Of a stretch of DNA of 64,000 bases, positions 1 to 7,624 are shown piece by piece. A program made the position numbers and the translations under genes. Position 1 is the first letter of the stretch. Each line of letters opens with the position of its first letter. Source of the DNA: Desmospora profundinema (GTDB taxonomy: Bacteria > Bacillota > Bacilli > Thermoactinomycetales > DSM-45169); assembly GCF_031454155.1 (NCBI RefSeq), contig NZ_JAVDQG010000001.1, positions 620,001-684,000 of the forward strand, in the 5' to 3' direction. Below the pieces are notes generated by a model. That model did no database searches, was not told the origin of the DNA, and saw only the letters and a list, made by a program, of their open reading frames with translations.

Positions 1-100
1 CAATCTGCATCTGGGCCTCCTCCTGAAATCCCATCCTGCGGTAATAGCGGACGGATCGTTTCAAATCCGTCACCTCCACCCCGACATGGTGCAGCTGCAT
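1..100 (-). CDS. VOC/glyoxalase-fold protein, N-terminal fragment (runs off window)
   Basis: Reading leftward from an ATG at 100, the first 33 codons are open to the window edge. The peptide begins MQLHHVGVEVTDLKRSVRYY, the typical first beta-alpha unit of vicinal-oxygen-chelate proteins: His at position 5 is the usual first metal ligand and is followed by the D-L-x-x-S-xx-F/Y-Y pattern. A strong ribosome site (AAAGGGGGAG) precedes the ATG. It starts 14 bases after the stop of the QueA-like gene on the same strand, so it is probably its operon partner. The substrate cannot be told from the fragment. Confidence 0.75.
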   Translation of the reverse strand, partial: MQLHHVGVEVTDLKRSVRYYRRMGFQEEAQMQI

Positions 101-114
101 CGGCTCTCCCCCTT

Positions 115-1152
115 TCACCATAACAAGTGCATATCCCCGAACTCGTGCCACTGGTATTCTTCCTTCACCGCCGCGTCATACGCCTCCCGTAACCGATCAG
201 GGGAAGTAAACGCGGACAACAAGTCGAGGTGGCTCGCTTCCGGCTCGTGGAATCCCGTGAGGAGCCCATCTACACTTTGCAGCGAATATCCGGCTGTGAT
301 GTGAAGGGATGTCCACCCTTCTCCGGCATCCACCTCCCCTTTTCCGTTTGCCATCGTTTCCAAGGCACGGACCACGGTAGTCCCCACAGCGATGACGCTT
401 CGTCCGGATTCCCGCGTCCGGTTTACCTTGTCAGCCGTCGCTTCCGGGATGCGAAAAGCTTCCCGATGGGCCCCCGGATCGAAGGGGGAATCCTCCCCCC
501 AGTAACTGAGTCCCGTATGCAGGGAGAGGAAAGCCGTCTGTACGCCCCGTCGCCGCAGTCGAAACAGCAGTTCCCAACTAAAGGGGCGGCCTGCAGATGG
601 CGGCTCCACCGACCCGGGAGAAGACGCGTATACGGTCTGGTAGGTATCCAACTCCCAGGGGCGGGCCGTATAATCATATCGGATGGGCTCGCCGAAAGCC
701 CAAATCCGATCCAACAGCTCTCTGCCGCCGATGGAAAATACCAGGACCACGAAGGGAGCATCCTTATCCGGTCGTTCCACCGTCGCCGTCCACCTCTCCC
801 CAAACAAGAGGCGGTCCCCCGCCATCAGGGAAATCTCCGGCACCCACGCCTCCCAGGATCGATCCGACAGACGACGGGCCAGCCGGATCTCCACCTCTGT
901 TTCCCACACCCGGCCGTCACGCTCCCACTTCCCTCGCAACACGGCAGGAAGCACCCGGCTGTCATTAAACACCAAGAGATCCCCCGATCGTAAAAAGCGG
1001 TCCAACCGATCAAAACGGTCGTGAACAATCGGACCGGTTATGCGATCCATCACCATCAAGCGGACATGATCCCGTCGGATTCCCCGATATTCCGGAGGGG
1101 CGGTGGCGTTTAACCGATCCGGGAGATGGAAGGAAAAAGCCGGCGCTCCCAT
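115..1152 (-). CDS. QueA-like S-adenosylmethionine:tRNA ribosyltransferase-isomerase family protein
   Basis: 345 aa. Canonical QueA transfers and rearranges the ribosyl of AdoMet onto preQ1 in tRNA to make epoxyqueuosine. Family motifs are present: FNDSRVLPAVL (62-72), YQTVYASSPGSV then SAG (171-188), GTTVVRALE (257-265) and LLTGFHEPEASHLDLLSAF (297-315). The last differs from the TNFHLPxSTLLMLVSAF of true QueA, so this is a diverged paralogue whose role in queuosine synthesis is not certain. No other queuosine genes are nearby. Its ATG shares a base with the stop of the SDR gene upstream (TGATG), behind GGAAGGGAGG, so the two are translationally coupled. Confidence 0.8.
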   Translation of the reverse strand: MGAPAFSFHLPDRLNATAPPEYRGIRRDHVRLMVMDRITGPIVHDRFDRLDRFLRSGDLLVFNDSRVLPAVLRGKWERDGRVWETEVEIRLARRLSDRSWEAWVPEISLMAGDRLLFGERWTATVERPDKDAPFVVLVFSIGGRELLDRIWAFGEPIRYDYTARPWELDTYQTVYASSPGSVEPPSAGRPFSWELLFRLRRRGVQTAFLSLHTGLSYWGEDSPFDPGAHREAFRIPEATADKVNRTRESGRSVIAVGTTVVRALETMANGKGEVDAGEGWTSLHITAGYSLQSVDGLLTGFHEPEASHLDLLSAFTSPDRLREAYDAAVKEEYQWHEFGDMHLLW

Positions 1153-1875
1153 CAGCTCCGCCTCCCTTCCTCGGAGAATGACTGGGCTTTCAGCCTCTCA
1201 CCGTTTACATGGCGGGAGCGATCCGAAGCCAAGTATAAAAAAACCTCCGTCAAATCCCGTGGATGCGCCAGCTCATAATCACAGTCCGGCACCGCCAATG
1301 CGTGCATCACGGTATCCATTTCCCCGGGATCCACCATATTGACCCGGACTCCTGTTCCTTCTACTTCCGCAGCCCATGTCTCTGTCATTCCTTCCAATCC
1401 GAATTTGGACACGCTATAGGCCCCCCAGCCGGCATAGCCCTCCCGGCCCACCTCGGACGTCACTTGGATCACCGATCCCGGCCAACATACCGGCAATCAC
1501 CCGCCGCGTCACCAGAAACGGGCCCCAGGTATTCGCCTTTAATACATCGAGAAAATCCGCCTCAGGAAAATCCAACAGATACGGCATCGGGCTCGGCCCC
1601 AAAATGGAAGCGTTGTTTATCAGGACATCGATCCGATCAAATTCCGTCTCCGCCAGCGCCACAAACCGTTCCACATCCCGCGGCACCGCCACATCCGCCT
1701 CCACCGCCAGCACACGTGCCCCGGCTTGTTCCAACTCCGCCGCCGTCTCCGCCAGCGCTTCCCTTCCCCGGGCACAGATGGCGAGAGAGTGCCCTTCCCG
1801 TGCAAATGCCCGTGCCACTTCCCGTCCCAATCCTCTGCTCGCGCCTGTGATCATCGCCACTGGTTTCTTTTCCAT
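1152..1875 (-). pseudogene. Short-chain dehydrogenase/reductase, frameshifted
   Basis: An SDR of about 240 aa split across two reading frames. Codons from ATG 1875 give the TGASRGLG cofactor loop (residues 10-17) and the NNAS motif. The frame then breaks near 1477-1480 at a GGG triplet within GCCGGGATC. From there the other frame resumes with SVIQVTSEVG, the catalytic Y-S-V-S-K and the V-x-P-G-E tail through to 1152. Removing one G restores a continuous SDR, so this is a single-base insertion or a sequencing error. The start has a good AAAGGAGG site, and the end overlaps the QueA-like start. Fold and cofactor class are clear; substrate is unknown. Confidence 0.8.
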
Positions 1876-2025
1876 CCCATGTGCCTCCTTTTGTGTGTTT
1901 CTACTTTCATTCTAGCGGCGGCTGCGGCACGGCTCTTCGGCATACAGGAGCAATTTTCCATACGAAAAGCCCCACACCGGATGTAGGACCTGGATGGGAC
2001 TTTGGATGTAAAAAGGGGGAGGATC

Positions 2026-2541
2026 TCAATCGATATCCATGGCGACGGCGGACTCCGACGCCCCGTGGCTCTCCTCTATCAACGCCTCTCGGAGACGGGT
2101 CAAGATCTCTCCTAAGTCATTGGACCCCCGCCATTGCTGCGGGTCCTGTATCCTGGGATCATCTGCGGCCAAACCCACACCCCAAATCCGGTCAACCGGA
2201 CTGGCCTCTACCAGCAACGTTCCCGCCGTTTCCAGCAAGGCCTGCTTTAACTTCGGATTTTGAGTGAATTTGGCATAGTTGCCCTCATAGACGATGGATT
2301 TGCGGTGCTGATCCCAGACATCCGCTTGGAATCCTTTCACCCGCCGACCCAGTCGTTTCTGCTCGGCTGGCGAATCACTTTGTAGGATCTTGTCTGCGAT
2401 TATCTCATCTCCAAACAAAACGGCTTTTTGATGCATCATAACCTGTTCGGCACAATTGTACGTAACCCCATTGACTACAAATGAAGACCGATACCACTGC
2501 GAGAATGGCGAATCCGATCGCCAAAAAAAGGTAAATGACAT
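2026..2541 (-). CDS. NADAR family protein (YbiA/RibX-like N-glycosidase)
   Basis: 171 aa. NADAR proteins cleave N-glycosidic bonds; characterised members act on early riboflavin intermediates or remove ADP-ribose from guanine bases. Family landmarks are an N-terminal FFWRSDSPFSQWY (Phe-rich, S-P-F/L-S-N-W-like), NGVTYNCAEQVMMHQKA with its conserved C-A-E-Q, and a C-terminal DRIWGVGLAADD. The start is placed at ATG 2541 because GAGGAGGG sits about 7 bases upstream; an upstream in-frame ATG at 2568 has no such site. It lies 59 bases after the kptA-like gene on the same strand and is probably cotranscribed. Confidence 0.85.
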   Translation of the reverse strand: MSFTFFWRSDSPFSQWYRSSFVVNGVTYNCAEQVMMHQKAVLFGDEIIADKILQSDSPAEQKRLGRRVKGFQADVWDQHRKSIVYEGNYAKFTQNPKLKQALLETAGTLLVEASPVDRIWGVGLAADDPRIQDPQQWRGSNDLGEILTRLREALIEESHGASESAVAMDID

Positions 2542-2600
2542 TCTTTTTCCCTCCTCATGAGGCTCCATTTCGGATGTTCAATCACCGGTTGTCCTTGTTT

Positions 2601-3155
2601 TTATGTAACGTCATCTTCCTTGACCAGATACTCCACCGGTACCGAATCCGTCAGCCAGACACCGTTGGCGGAGCGGTAGAACCGGTAACCGTCATGGTCC
2701 ATCTCCCCGGCCCGTACCCGGAAGACCACGGCTTTCCCGTGTCTTTGACCGACACGGAAGGCGGTCTTAGGATCACCGGATAAATGGACATGATGCCGGC
2801 TCCGCTTTACCAATCCCTGTTTCTCGATGGAAGACAAGAACTTTCGTCCCGTTCCATGATACAGCCATTTCGGCGGCTTCAACGGCTCCAATCCCAAATC
2901 CACCGGGATCGAATGCCCCTGGTTGGCCCGGATCCGAGATCCGTCCTCACTGAATGAAAAACGCCGCTTATCGTTGGTCTCCACCAGATGCTCCAAGGTT
3001 GCCCGGTCCAGGGGCACCCCATGCTGCCGACAGGTCTGGAGCAACTCCTCCACCGCCACCCATCCGCCCTCATCCAACCGGATCCCGATTCGTTCCGGGC
3101 GGTGGCGCAACACCAAGCTGAGGAATCGGCTGATTCTTTTCTCTCCATTTTTCAT
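2601..3155 (-). CDS. kptA: RNA 2'-phosphotransferase, Tpt1/KptA family
   Basis: 184 aa, the usual bacterial KptA length. Tpt1/KptA uses NAD+ to remove an internal RNA 2'-phosphate through an ADP-ribosylated intermediate, releasing ADP-ribose 1''-2''-cyclic phosphate. The N-terminal winged-helix lobe has SRFLSLVLRHRPE (9-21). The C-terminal ADP-ribosyltransferase-like lobe has WLYHGTGRKFLSSIEKQGL, HVHLSGDPKTA and a closing W-L-T-D-S-V-P. The start follows GGGGAG. Upstream is the terminator of the surface-protein gene; downstream is the NADAR gene. Its biological substrate in bacteria is not established. Confidence 0.92.
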   Translation of the reverse strand: MKNGEKRISRFLSLVLRHRPERIGIRLDEGGWVAVEELLQTCRQHGVPLDRATLEHLVETNDKRRFSFSEDGSRIRANQGHSIPVDLGLEPLKPPKWLYHGTGRKFLSSIEKQGLVKRSRHHVHLSGDPKTAFRVGQRHGKAVVFRVRAGEMDHDGYRFYRSANGVWLTDSVPVEYLVKEDDVT

Positions 3156-3196
3156 GCCGCTGTGCTCCCCGTTCCTGAATTCCCAAAAACCGCTGC

Positions 3197-3232
3197 AAAA
3201 AAACTGGCTTCCATCAAGACAGAAGCCAGTTT
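3197..3232 (-). terminator. Intrinsic terminator after the surface-protein gene
   Basis: Nine-base arms ACTGGCTTC (3203-3211) and GAAGCCAGT (3222-3230) enclose a 10-base loop. Read on the minus strand the hairpin is followed by a run of seven T. It lies 47 bases after the stop at 3279. Confidence 0.9.
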
Positions 3233-3278
3233 CATCGAACCTGCCCGATTATATCATATGTTTTATCCCATCCCCGCT

Positions 3279-4277
3279 TTAGCGGTGAGAGAAACGACGG
3301 AACACCAGCAGCCCTGCACCGGCCACCATCAGCAGTGCACCAAAGGCCAGGTTGGTAACCATGGGCACAGCCGTGTTCGGCATTTTGCCGCCTTGAGCGT
3401 TCTTGATCACTCGTTCTTTTCCTTCAGGAGTTTTTGGTTTGGGAACTTCTTTCGTGGGAGGGGTCACCGTATCTTCCCCTTCCAGGAAGAACCCGTCAAA
3501 ACCGAGTCCCCACTGGCACTCTTTCCCGTCAACCGTACCGGAGAAGACAACGAGAATCAGGTAGTCCCCATCCTCGCTCAGTTGGCTTTTGGGAATGGAG
3601 AAATTCACCGTATTGCCGGCCACCTTGGTTTCCACCACAACCGGCTCATCGGCGTCAAACAATCCGGCCAACAGCTCCCAAGCCCCTTCCACGTTTTTTG
3701 CGTCCGGGAAGGTGGCAGTCACTTTAATGGTGTCGCCGCTGTCTTTGTAATCCACTGCGATCTCATGGAAGTCTTCTTCGGAAATGTTTTCAAAATCCGT
3801 GCACTCGCTTACCGGCGGTTCGGTAGGCTCTTCACCGGGGGCCGGTTCTTCTTCTTTCGGCTCTTCTTCTTCCTTCGATTCCTCACCCACATCTACACAA
3901 ACCCTGTCTTTTTTGCCGACTTGTTTCAACACAGTGTTGGCTGTTTGACCATCCAGCTTTCCGGTGTAATGAACCTGGAAGCAATATTTCCCCGGTTGCA
4001 GGTCGCTCCAGGAGCCGGTGAAGCTCAAATCGGTGGATTGCTGCGCATGGGCCGGCTTGCCCGCTTTGTTCGGGCCAAGCGGCACGATTTGCCATTCGCC
4101 CGATTCGGCAGACTCTGCTCCTTCAATGGTAGCGGTGACGGTCAAGGTACCGTCCTTCACATCAGACGCCACATCCAGCTCATACTTGTCTTCCTCCGCT
4201 GTCGCAAAGGCGGACATCGGTGTTGCCAAAAGTGCGATAAGTGCGATAAACAATCCGGTCTTCAGCCACTTCTGCAT
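3279..4277 (-). CDS. Cell-surface protein with MPNTA sortase signal
   Basis: 332 aa, function unknown. Start at ATG 4277 behind GGAGGGG gives a clean signal peptide (MQKWLKTG, a hydrophobic core, then A-F-A). Two mature beta-rich segments of about 100 aa each follow, both rich in D, T, V and G and each holding a cysteine pair. They are separated by an E/P-rich linker (around residues 140-160). The C-terminus is a cell-wall sorting signal: MPNTA, a hydrophobic span, and a basic end R-R-F-S-H-R. The xPNTA form resembles LPNTA signals used by class D sortases rather than LPXTG of sortase A. No sortase gene is in the window. An in-frame extension upstream of 4277 lacks a ribosome site. Confidence 0.8.
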   Translation of the reverse strand: MQKWLKTGLFIALIALLATPMSAFATAEEDKYELDVASDVKDGTLTVTATIEGAESAESGEWQIVPLGPNKAGKPAHAQQSTDLSFTGSWSDLQPGKYCFQVHYTGKLDGQTANTVLKQVGKKDRVCVDVGEESKEEEEPKEEEPAPGEEPTEPPVSECTDFENISEEDFHEIAVDYKDSGDTIKVTATFPDAKNVEGAWELLAGLFDADEPVVVETKVAGNTVNFSIPKSQLSEDGDYLILVVFSGTVDGKECQWGLGFDGFFLEGEDTVTPPTKEVPKPKTPEGKERVIKNAQGGKMPNTAVPMVTNLAFGALLMVAGAGLLVFRRFSHR

Positions 4278-4321
4278 ATTCGGTTTTCCCCTCCAGAAAT
4301 TAATGGGGATTCCAATGAGGA

Positions 4322-4349
4322 CATCCCATATACAATAATACATGGGATG
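4322..4349 (-). promoter_or_regulatory. Palindrome upstream of the surface-protein gene, possible operator
   Basis: Perfect 8-base arms CATCCCAT (4322-4329) and ATGGGATG (4342-4349) flank a 12-base AT-rich centre, 45 bases before the ATG at 4277. There is no T-run, so a terminator is unlikely. The position fits an operator or promoter element; no regulator can be named. Confidence 0.45.
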
Positions 4350-4515
4350 ATTACTTTTGTGGCCGTTTTTTGCACCTTTTTGTCGAAATAGAGACAACGG
4401 ATGAATAAAACCAACGACAAGGCATATCTCCCGTAGTCCTTATGGATTATTTGAAAGTCTCACTTGTACCCTCCTTTTTCTTTTTTTATTCCATGTATGT
4501 CGTTGCTGCCTTCGG

Positions 4516-4925
4516 GTTACTTTAAGGGTAACGGGTACGTAACGGTTGAGCCCAGACCCATATATGCTTCTACGAAAGGTGTATATGGGTCGGCCAAAGA
4601 TTGCATACAGGTGTTTAAAAAAAGCGCTTGTATGCAGTCGGAGGGAAGATCCTATACGGTGGGGAAAGGCTTTATTGTAGTCGTATTCCTAGAGGATATG
4701 ATTACAATAGGGTCCCAACCGATCGTATAGGGTCGAGCGAAGATCGTACAGGGTGCCGCAGGCTCATCACGAGTTAACGGTCCGATACAGCCGAGAGGTT
4801 GTATCGGGCTGTACAGGTATCCTGTACGGTCGAACGAACCATCACCATGGGTGGTGACCTGCTTGTTCATGGTCGAAAGATCATGGATGGGTAATAAGCC
4901 ATTCATGGTGGTGCAAGGTAGATCG
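4516..4925. repeat. Tandem array of hairpins joined by a conserved linker
   Basis: At least six successive inverted repeats whose arm sequences differ, each followed by a similar linker of the form GTCGnnCnAAGATC. Arms: GACCCATATA 4555-4564 with 4582-4591; TGCATACA 4602-4609 with 4629-4636; CCTATACG 4651-4658 with 4724-4731; CGTACAGG 4745-4752 with 4821-4828; TCACC 4842-4846 with 4853-4857; CATGGATGG 4882-4890 with 4899-4907 (one mismatch). Linkers begin near 4590, 4637, 4732, 4829, 4873 and 4908. A weaker unit (GTTAC/GTAAC) starts at 4516. The fourth unit contains an inner 11-bp stem (4782-4792 with 4797-4807, one G-U) closed by GAGA, a GNRA tetraloop if the plus strand is transcribed. No credible coding sequence covers the array. 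Confidence 0.75.
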
Positions 4926-5110
4926 TTACGTGCTCGTTTTATTTATGGATCAGTCGGTTTAACATCATCTTTTGGGATAACCGGAACATCACTCACCTTT
5001 GATGGCAACCGCTTTCTCTTTGAGGAAGGTGGTTTTTTTTCTGTAAAACAAACTTACCTAGGAATCGACCACTGTCTTTCTAAGCCCTCAATCGATTCTT
5101 GCAGTACTTC

Positions 5111-5299
5111 TTATCGTTCCTCGGGGACAATCCAAATCATTAACAAATACGCCAATCCAAAAGGAAAGAATCCGGAAAAAATGAGCAATACCACGAACAG
5201 GATGCGAATCAGGGCAGGATCGATGTTGTAGGTTTGGCCGATTCCGCCGCAAACGCCGGCTATCATCCGATCCTCCCGGGAACGGTACAGTCTCCGCAC
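5111..5299 (-). CDS. PspC-domain small membrane protein
   Basis: 62 aa. The whole protein is one PspC domain: basic N-terminus MRRLYRSREDRMIAGVCGGI, then IDPALIRI and one transmembrane helix ending in W-I-V-P. PspC proteins sit in the cytoplasmic membrane and in other bacteria take part in envelope-stress signalling. The start is GTG at 5299 behind AAAGGAGGG. It appears monocistronic, after the MraY-like gene's terminator and before the hairpin array. A role in stress sensing is family inference only. Confidence 0.85.
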   Translation of the reverse strand: MRRLYRSREDRMIAGVCGGIGQTYNIDPALIRILFVVLLIFSGFFPFGLAYLLMIWIVPEER

Positions 5300-5402
5300 A
5301 AAAAATCCCTCCTTTATGTTTCTTTCAGAATACCCGAAATCATACCCATAATATAGGGTACTTTTTATCCAGCGGGATTAGTCGTTCCATCGATCCTCCG
5401 CT

Positions 5403-5436
5403 TTAAAAAAAGCTGCCGTTGGACTTTGGCAGCCTT
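5403..5436 (-). terminator. Intrinsic terminator of the steA envelope operon
   Basis: Read on the minus strand, GGCTGCC pairs with GGCAGC and is followed by seven T, 12-45 bases after the stop of the MraY-like gene. Confidence 0.8.
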
Positions 5437-5447
5437 CGTGTCCTTTT

Positions 5448-6296
5448 TTATTGCGGGTCGCGTCCCAATCGATCGAGATAGGACAGCCAGCGGCTGTTTT
5501 CAATGATACGGGTGATGGAGACGGTTTCCCCGATAATATGTCCCGCGATCAACAGAATCGTCAAGAAGAGCAACACCACGGGAGGAGAAACGGCAGCGAC
5601 CCAAATGCCCAGTTGGATGCCGAGCAGATTGGATCCGCTGTCGCCCAGCATGATACGAGCGGACAAGTCGGCTCGAAATGCAGCCAGCGCCAAACCCAGC
5701 AAAGGCAAAAACAATAAGGTGCTGCCACGGTCAATAAAAAGGATGCCCAGCAGGATGGCGGCAGCCAGATAAAACTTAAGACAACGACCCGGGCGTAAGT
5801 CCAGCAGGTTGAGCCAATTGGTGACCAGTGCGATAAATAAGGTGTGAAGCGGCCACCACCACCCTCCCCGGCTGGTGACAAAGGCTGCCACGGCTGCGAT
5901 CGCCACTCCGCCCACCGCTTTGATCAAACCGGTGGTGACGGTTCGGTTTTGCAGCCAGGCGCGAATATGACCGCCCAATCCCTTGTTGTCATGATCGCCT
6001 AAAGTATCGTCCAACCATCCCAGCCAGACGGCACCGAGAGAAGCCGCCCATACCGCCAAGAACAGAGTGAATGGAAACAGGGACAATGGGAGCAACTGAT
6101 TCATTCCCAAAAGGAAAATCGTCAACAATAAGTACAAAAAAGCGAGAACGCCCCCGTAGCTCGTGGGAATGGACGCACCCTGAAAATTGGTACCGACAAG
6201 CCCCTTCTCCCGCAAAAAGCGGGTGCCGTATGGCAACGAAATCATGCCGGTCAATAAGGAAACCGTCAAAATAATCACCGACAGAAACGGAATCAT
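5448..6296 (-). CDS. MraY/WecA-family polyprenyl-phosphate sugar-phosphate transferase-like membrane protein
   Basis: 282 aa, about nine hydrophobic segments. Members move a sugar-1-phosphate from a nucleotide sugar to a polyprenyl phosphate. The cytoplasmic loop motifs are present: LGWLDDTLGDHDNK (92-105, with the Asp pair), NWLNLLDLRPGR (160-171, in place of NxxNxxDG) and MLGDSGSNLLG (216-226). It is shorter than MraY and lacks the MraY His-rich loop, so it is unlikely to be the main peptidoglycan enzyme. ATG 6296 overlaps the stop of the glycosyltransferase gene (ATGA). It is the last gene of the steA-steB-GT2 operon. Confidence 0.75.
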   Translation of the reverse strand: MIPFLSVIILTVSLLTGMISLPYGTRFLREKGLVGTNFQGASIPTSYGGVLAFLYLLLTIFLLGMNQLLPLSLFPFTLFLAVWAASLGAVWLGWLDDTLGDHDNKGLGGHIRAWLQNRTVTTGLIKAVGGVAIAAVAAFVTSRGGWWWPLHTLFIALVTNWLNLLDLRPGRCLKFYLAAAILLGILFIDRGSTLLFLPLLGLALAAFRADLSARIMLGDSGSNLLGIQLGIWVAAVSPPVVLLFLTILLIAGHIIGETVSITRIIENSRWLSYLDRLGRDPQ

Positions 6297-6976
6297 GCAG
6301 GCTGCCTCCAAAGGTGAATCAGGGTGCGTAAGATGGCGACAAATTGTTTGCCGCGATGAACAAAACCGCGCCAGTCGCGGCCTGTCTCCCGATGACCCAT
6401 GGGCAGAGGAATTTCCTCCACCCGACATCCGGAGCGAAGAGCATGAACAGTGAGGCCCAACTCAATCCCAAAGCCAGGAGGAACCGTTGTGAAACGCTCC
6501 CACACTTCCCGTTTTAACGCTCGCTGACCCGACAGGGTGGCATCCAATGTGGAACCGGTCAACCAACGAACTCCATTTTTGGCCAAGCCTTTCACAAATC
6601 CAAACCCTCCTTTTTTCCGGGGAGCCGGAAAACGGGCGATCGTCATATGTGCTTTTCCATCCAACACCGGGGTTAAAAGGGGTCCACAGAGCCGAGCATG
6701 CCCTTCCAGATCCGCATCCACAAACAACAATATCTCCCCTCTGGCTCGCTTGACCCCCCGGGCCAGAGCCGCCCCTTTGCCTAAGTTCTGCGAGAAAGAT
6801 TCCACCCGATGAGCCAACGGTCGGGCCAAACTAGCCGTTTGGTCACAGCTGCCATCATCGATCACAATGATTTCATCAATCAGCGGGATTCGTTTCAATG
6901 CCTTTAAAGTGGCTTCAATACGCGCTTCTTCGTTACGGGCAGGGATAATGGCGCTTACACGGATCGCTTTGCTCAT
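6293..6976 (-). CDS. Family 2 glycosyltransferase
   Basis: 227 aa GT-A fold enzyme. The nucleotide-sugar half shows VSAIIPARNEEARI (8-21), IIVIDDGSCDQT and the metal-binding D-x-D in LLFVDADLEG. The size and the lack of a C-terminal membrane tail fit the polyprenyl-phosphate sugar synthase type (DPM1-like). The start at ATG 6976 overlaps the steB stop by ATGA; upstream in-frame codons lie inside steB. With the following MraY-like gene it suggests lipid-linked sugar transfer at the membrane; donor and acceptor are unknown. Confidence 0.82.
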   Translation of the reverse strand: MSKAIRVSAIIPARNEEARIEATLKALKRIPLIDEIIVIDDGSCDQTASLARPLAHRVESFSQNLGKGAALARGVKRARGEILLFVDADLEGHARLCGPLLTPVLDGKAHMTIARFPAPRKKGGFGFVKGLAKNGVRWLTGSTLDATLSGQRALKREVWERFTTVPPGFGIELGLTVHALRSGCRVEEIPLPMGHRETGRDWRGFVHRGKQFVAILRTLIHLWRQPA

Positions 6977-7611
6977 AGGGGTTCCCCCTTTTCTCGAGTG
7001 GTATCCGACAGCCAGGTGATCATCTGGATCAACCGCTCGGGGTGCTCCTTCATCTGACCTTGCAACAGCCAGATTCGCTTCTCTTCTCCGGCGGCAAAGG
7101 CAACTCGGTCCGTTTCCCATCGTTGACACCAGACGATGGGACCGTCAAAGGCTAATTGGACATCGGTCATCCAACCGGATCGACGCGGTTGTTTGCCAAA
7201 GGGACGGGATAAAAAAACAATCGCATCGTACCGTTCATAATCACGGGGAAAAAACAGGCTCCGCTCAACCGTAGCCCCCGCCTCCCGAAATGCTCCCTCG
7301 ATCATTTCACCACGGCGGGTTCCTCCCACCATAAGAATCAAGCGCCGGTCCAACCGGTGACGAACCGCTTCTTGAAACACGCGAAGGCTTTCCTCCTGCT
7401 GCATGTGCAGGCGCTTTTTATGAGCAGCCAACTCCTGCTCCAGCTTCTTATTGAGTTGCCGGGTCTCTTGATACCGATCGAGGACTGTTTGCACCATCCC
7501 TTGCCGGGATTTCTCAAACCAGGCTCCTCCACTGCTCCCGCCCAGCAAGATACCCATGGTGAGCGCCAGAAAAACAGCGACCAGGGTGATCGTATGGTAA
7601 CGCATCGTCAC
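6973..7611 (-). CDS. steB: SteB/MctB-like membrane protein with coiled coil
   Basis: 212 aa. One N-terminal transmembrane helix (about 5-27) is followed by a coiled coil (about 40-85, E/K/Q/L-rich) and an extracytoplasmic alpha/beta domain. Proteins of this family are often labelled copper transporter from mycobacterial MctB. The pairing with steA matches the SteA/SteB system described in corynebacteria, where both act at the division site. GTG 7611 is preferred over ATG 7605 because AGGTGG is 9 bases upstream. It begins 13 bases after the steA stop. Confidence 0.75.
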   Translation of the reverse strand: MTMRYHTITLVAVFLALTMGILLGGSSGGAWFEKSRQGMVQTVLDRYQETRQLNKKLEQELAAHKKRLHMQQEESLRVFQEAVRHRLDRRLILMVGGTRRGEMIEGAFREAGATVERSLFFPRDYERYDAIVFLSRPFGKQPRRSGWMTDVQLAFDGPIVWCQRWETDRVAFAAGEEKRIWLLQGQMKEHPERLIQMITWLSDTTREKGEPL

Positions 7612-7624
7612 CGGGAACCACCAC

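Noticed and set aside
2988-4391. 467-codon plus-strand open frame
   Set aside because: It is antisense to the surface-protein gene and kptA, has no ribosome site or recognisable domain, and the opposite strand has clear signal peptide and sorting signal.
4516-4925. CRISPR-like array
   Set aside because: The unit lengths vary from about 45 to over 90 bases, spacers are themselves palindromic and the shared linker is only about 14 bases and degenerate; no cas genes.
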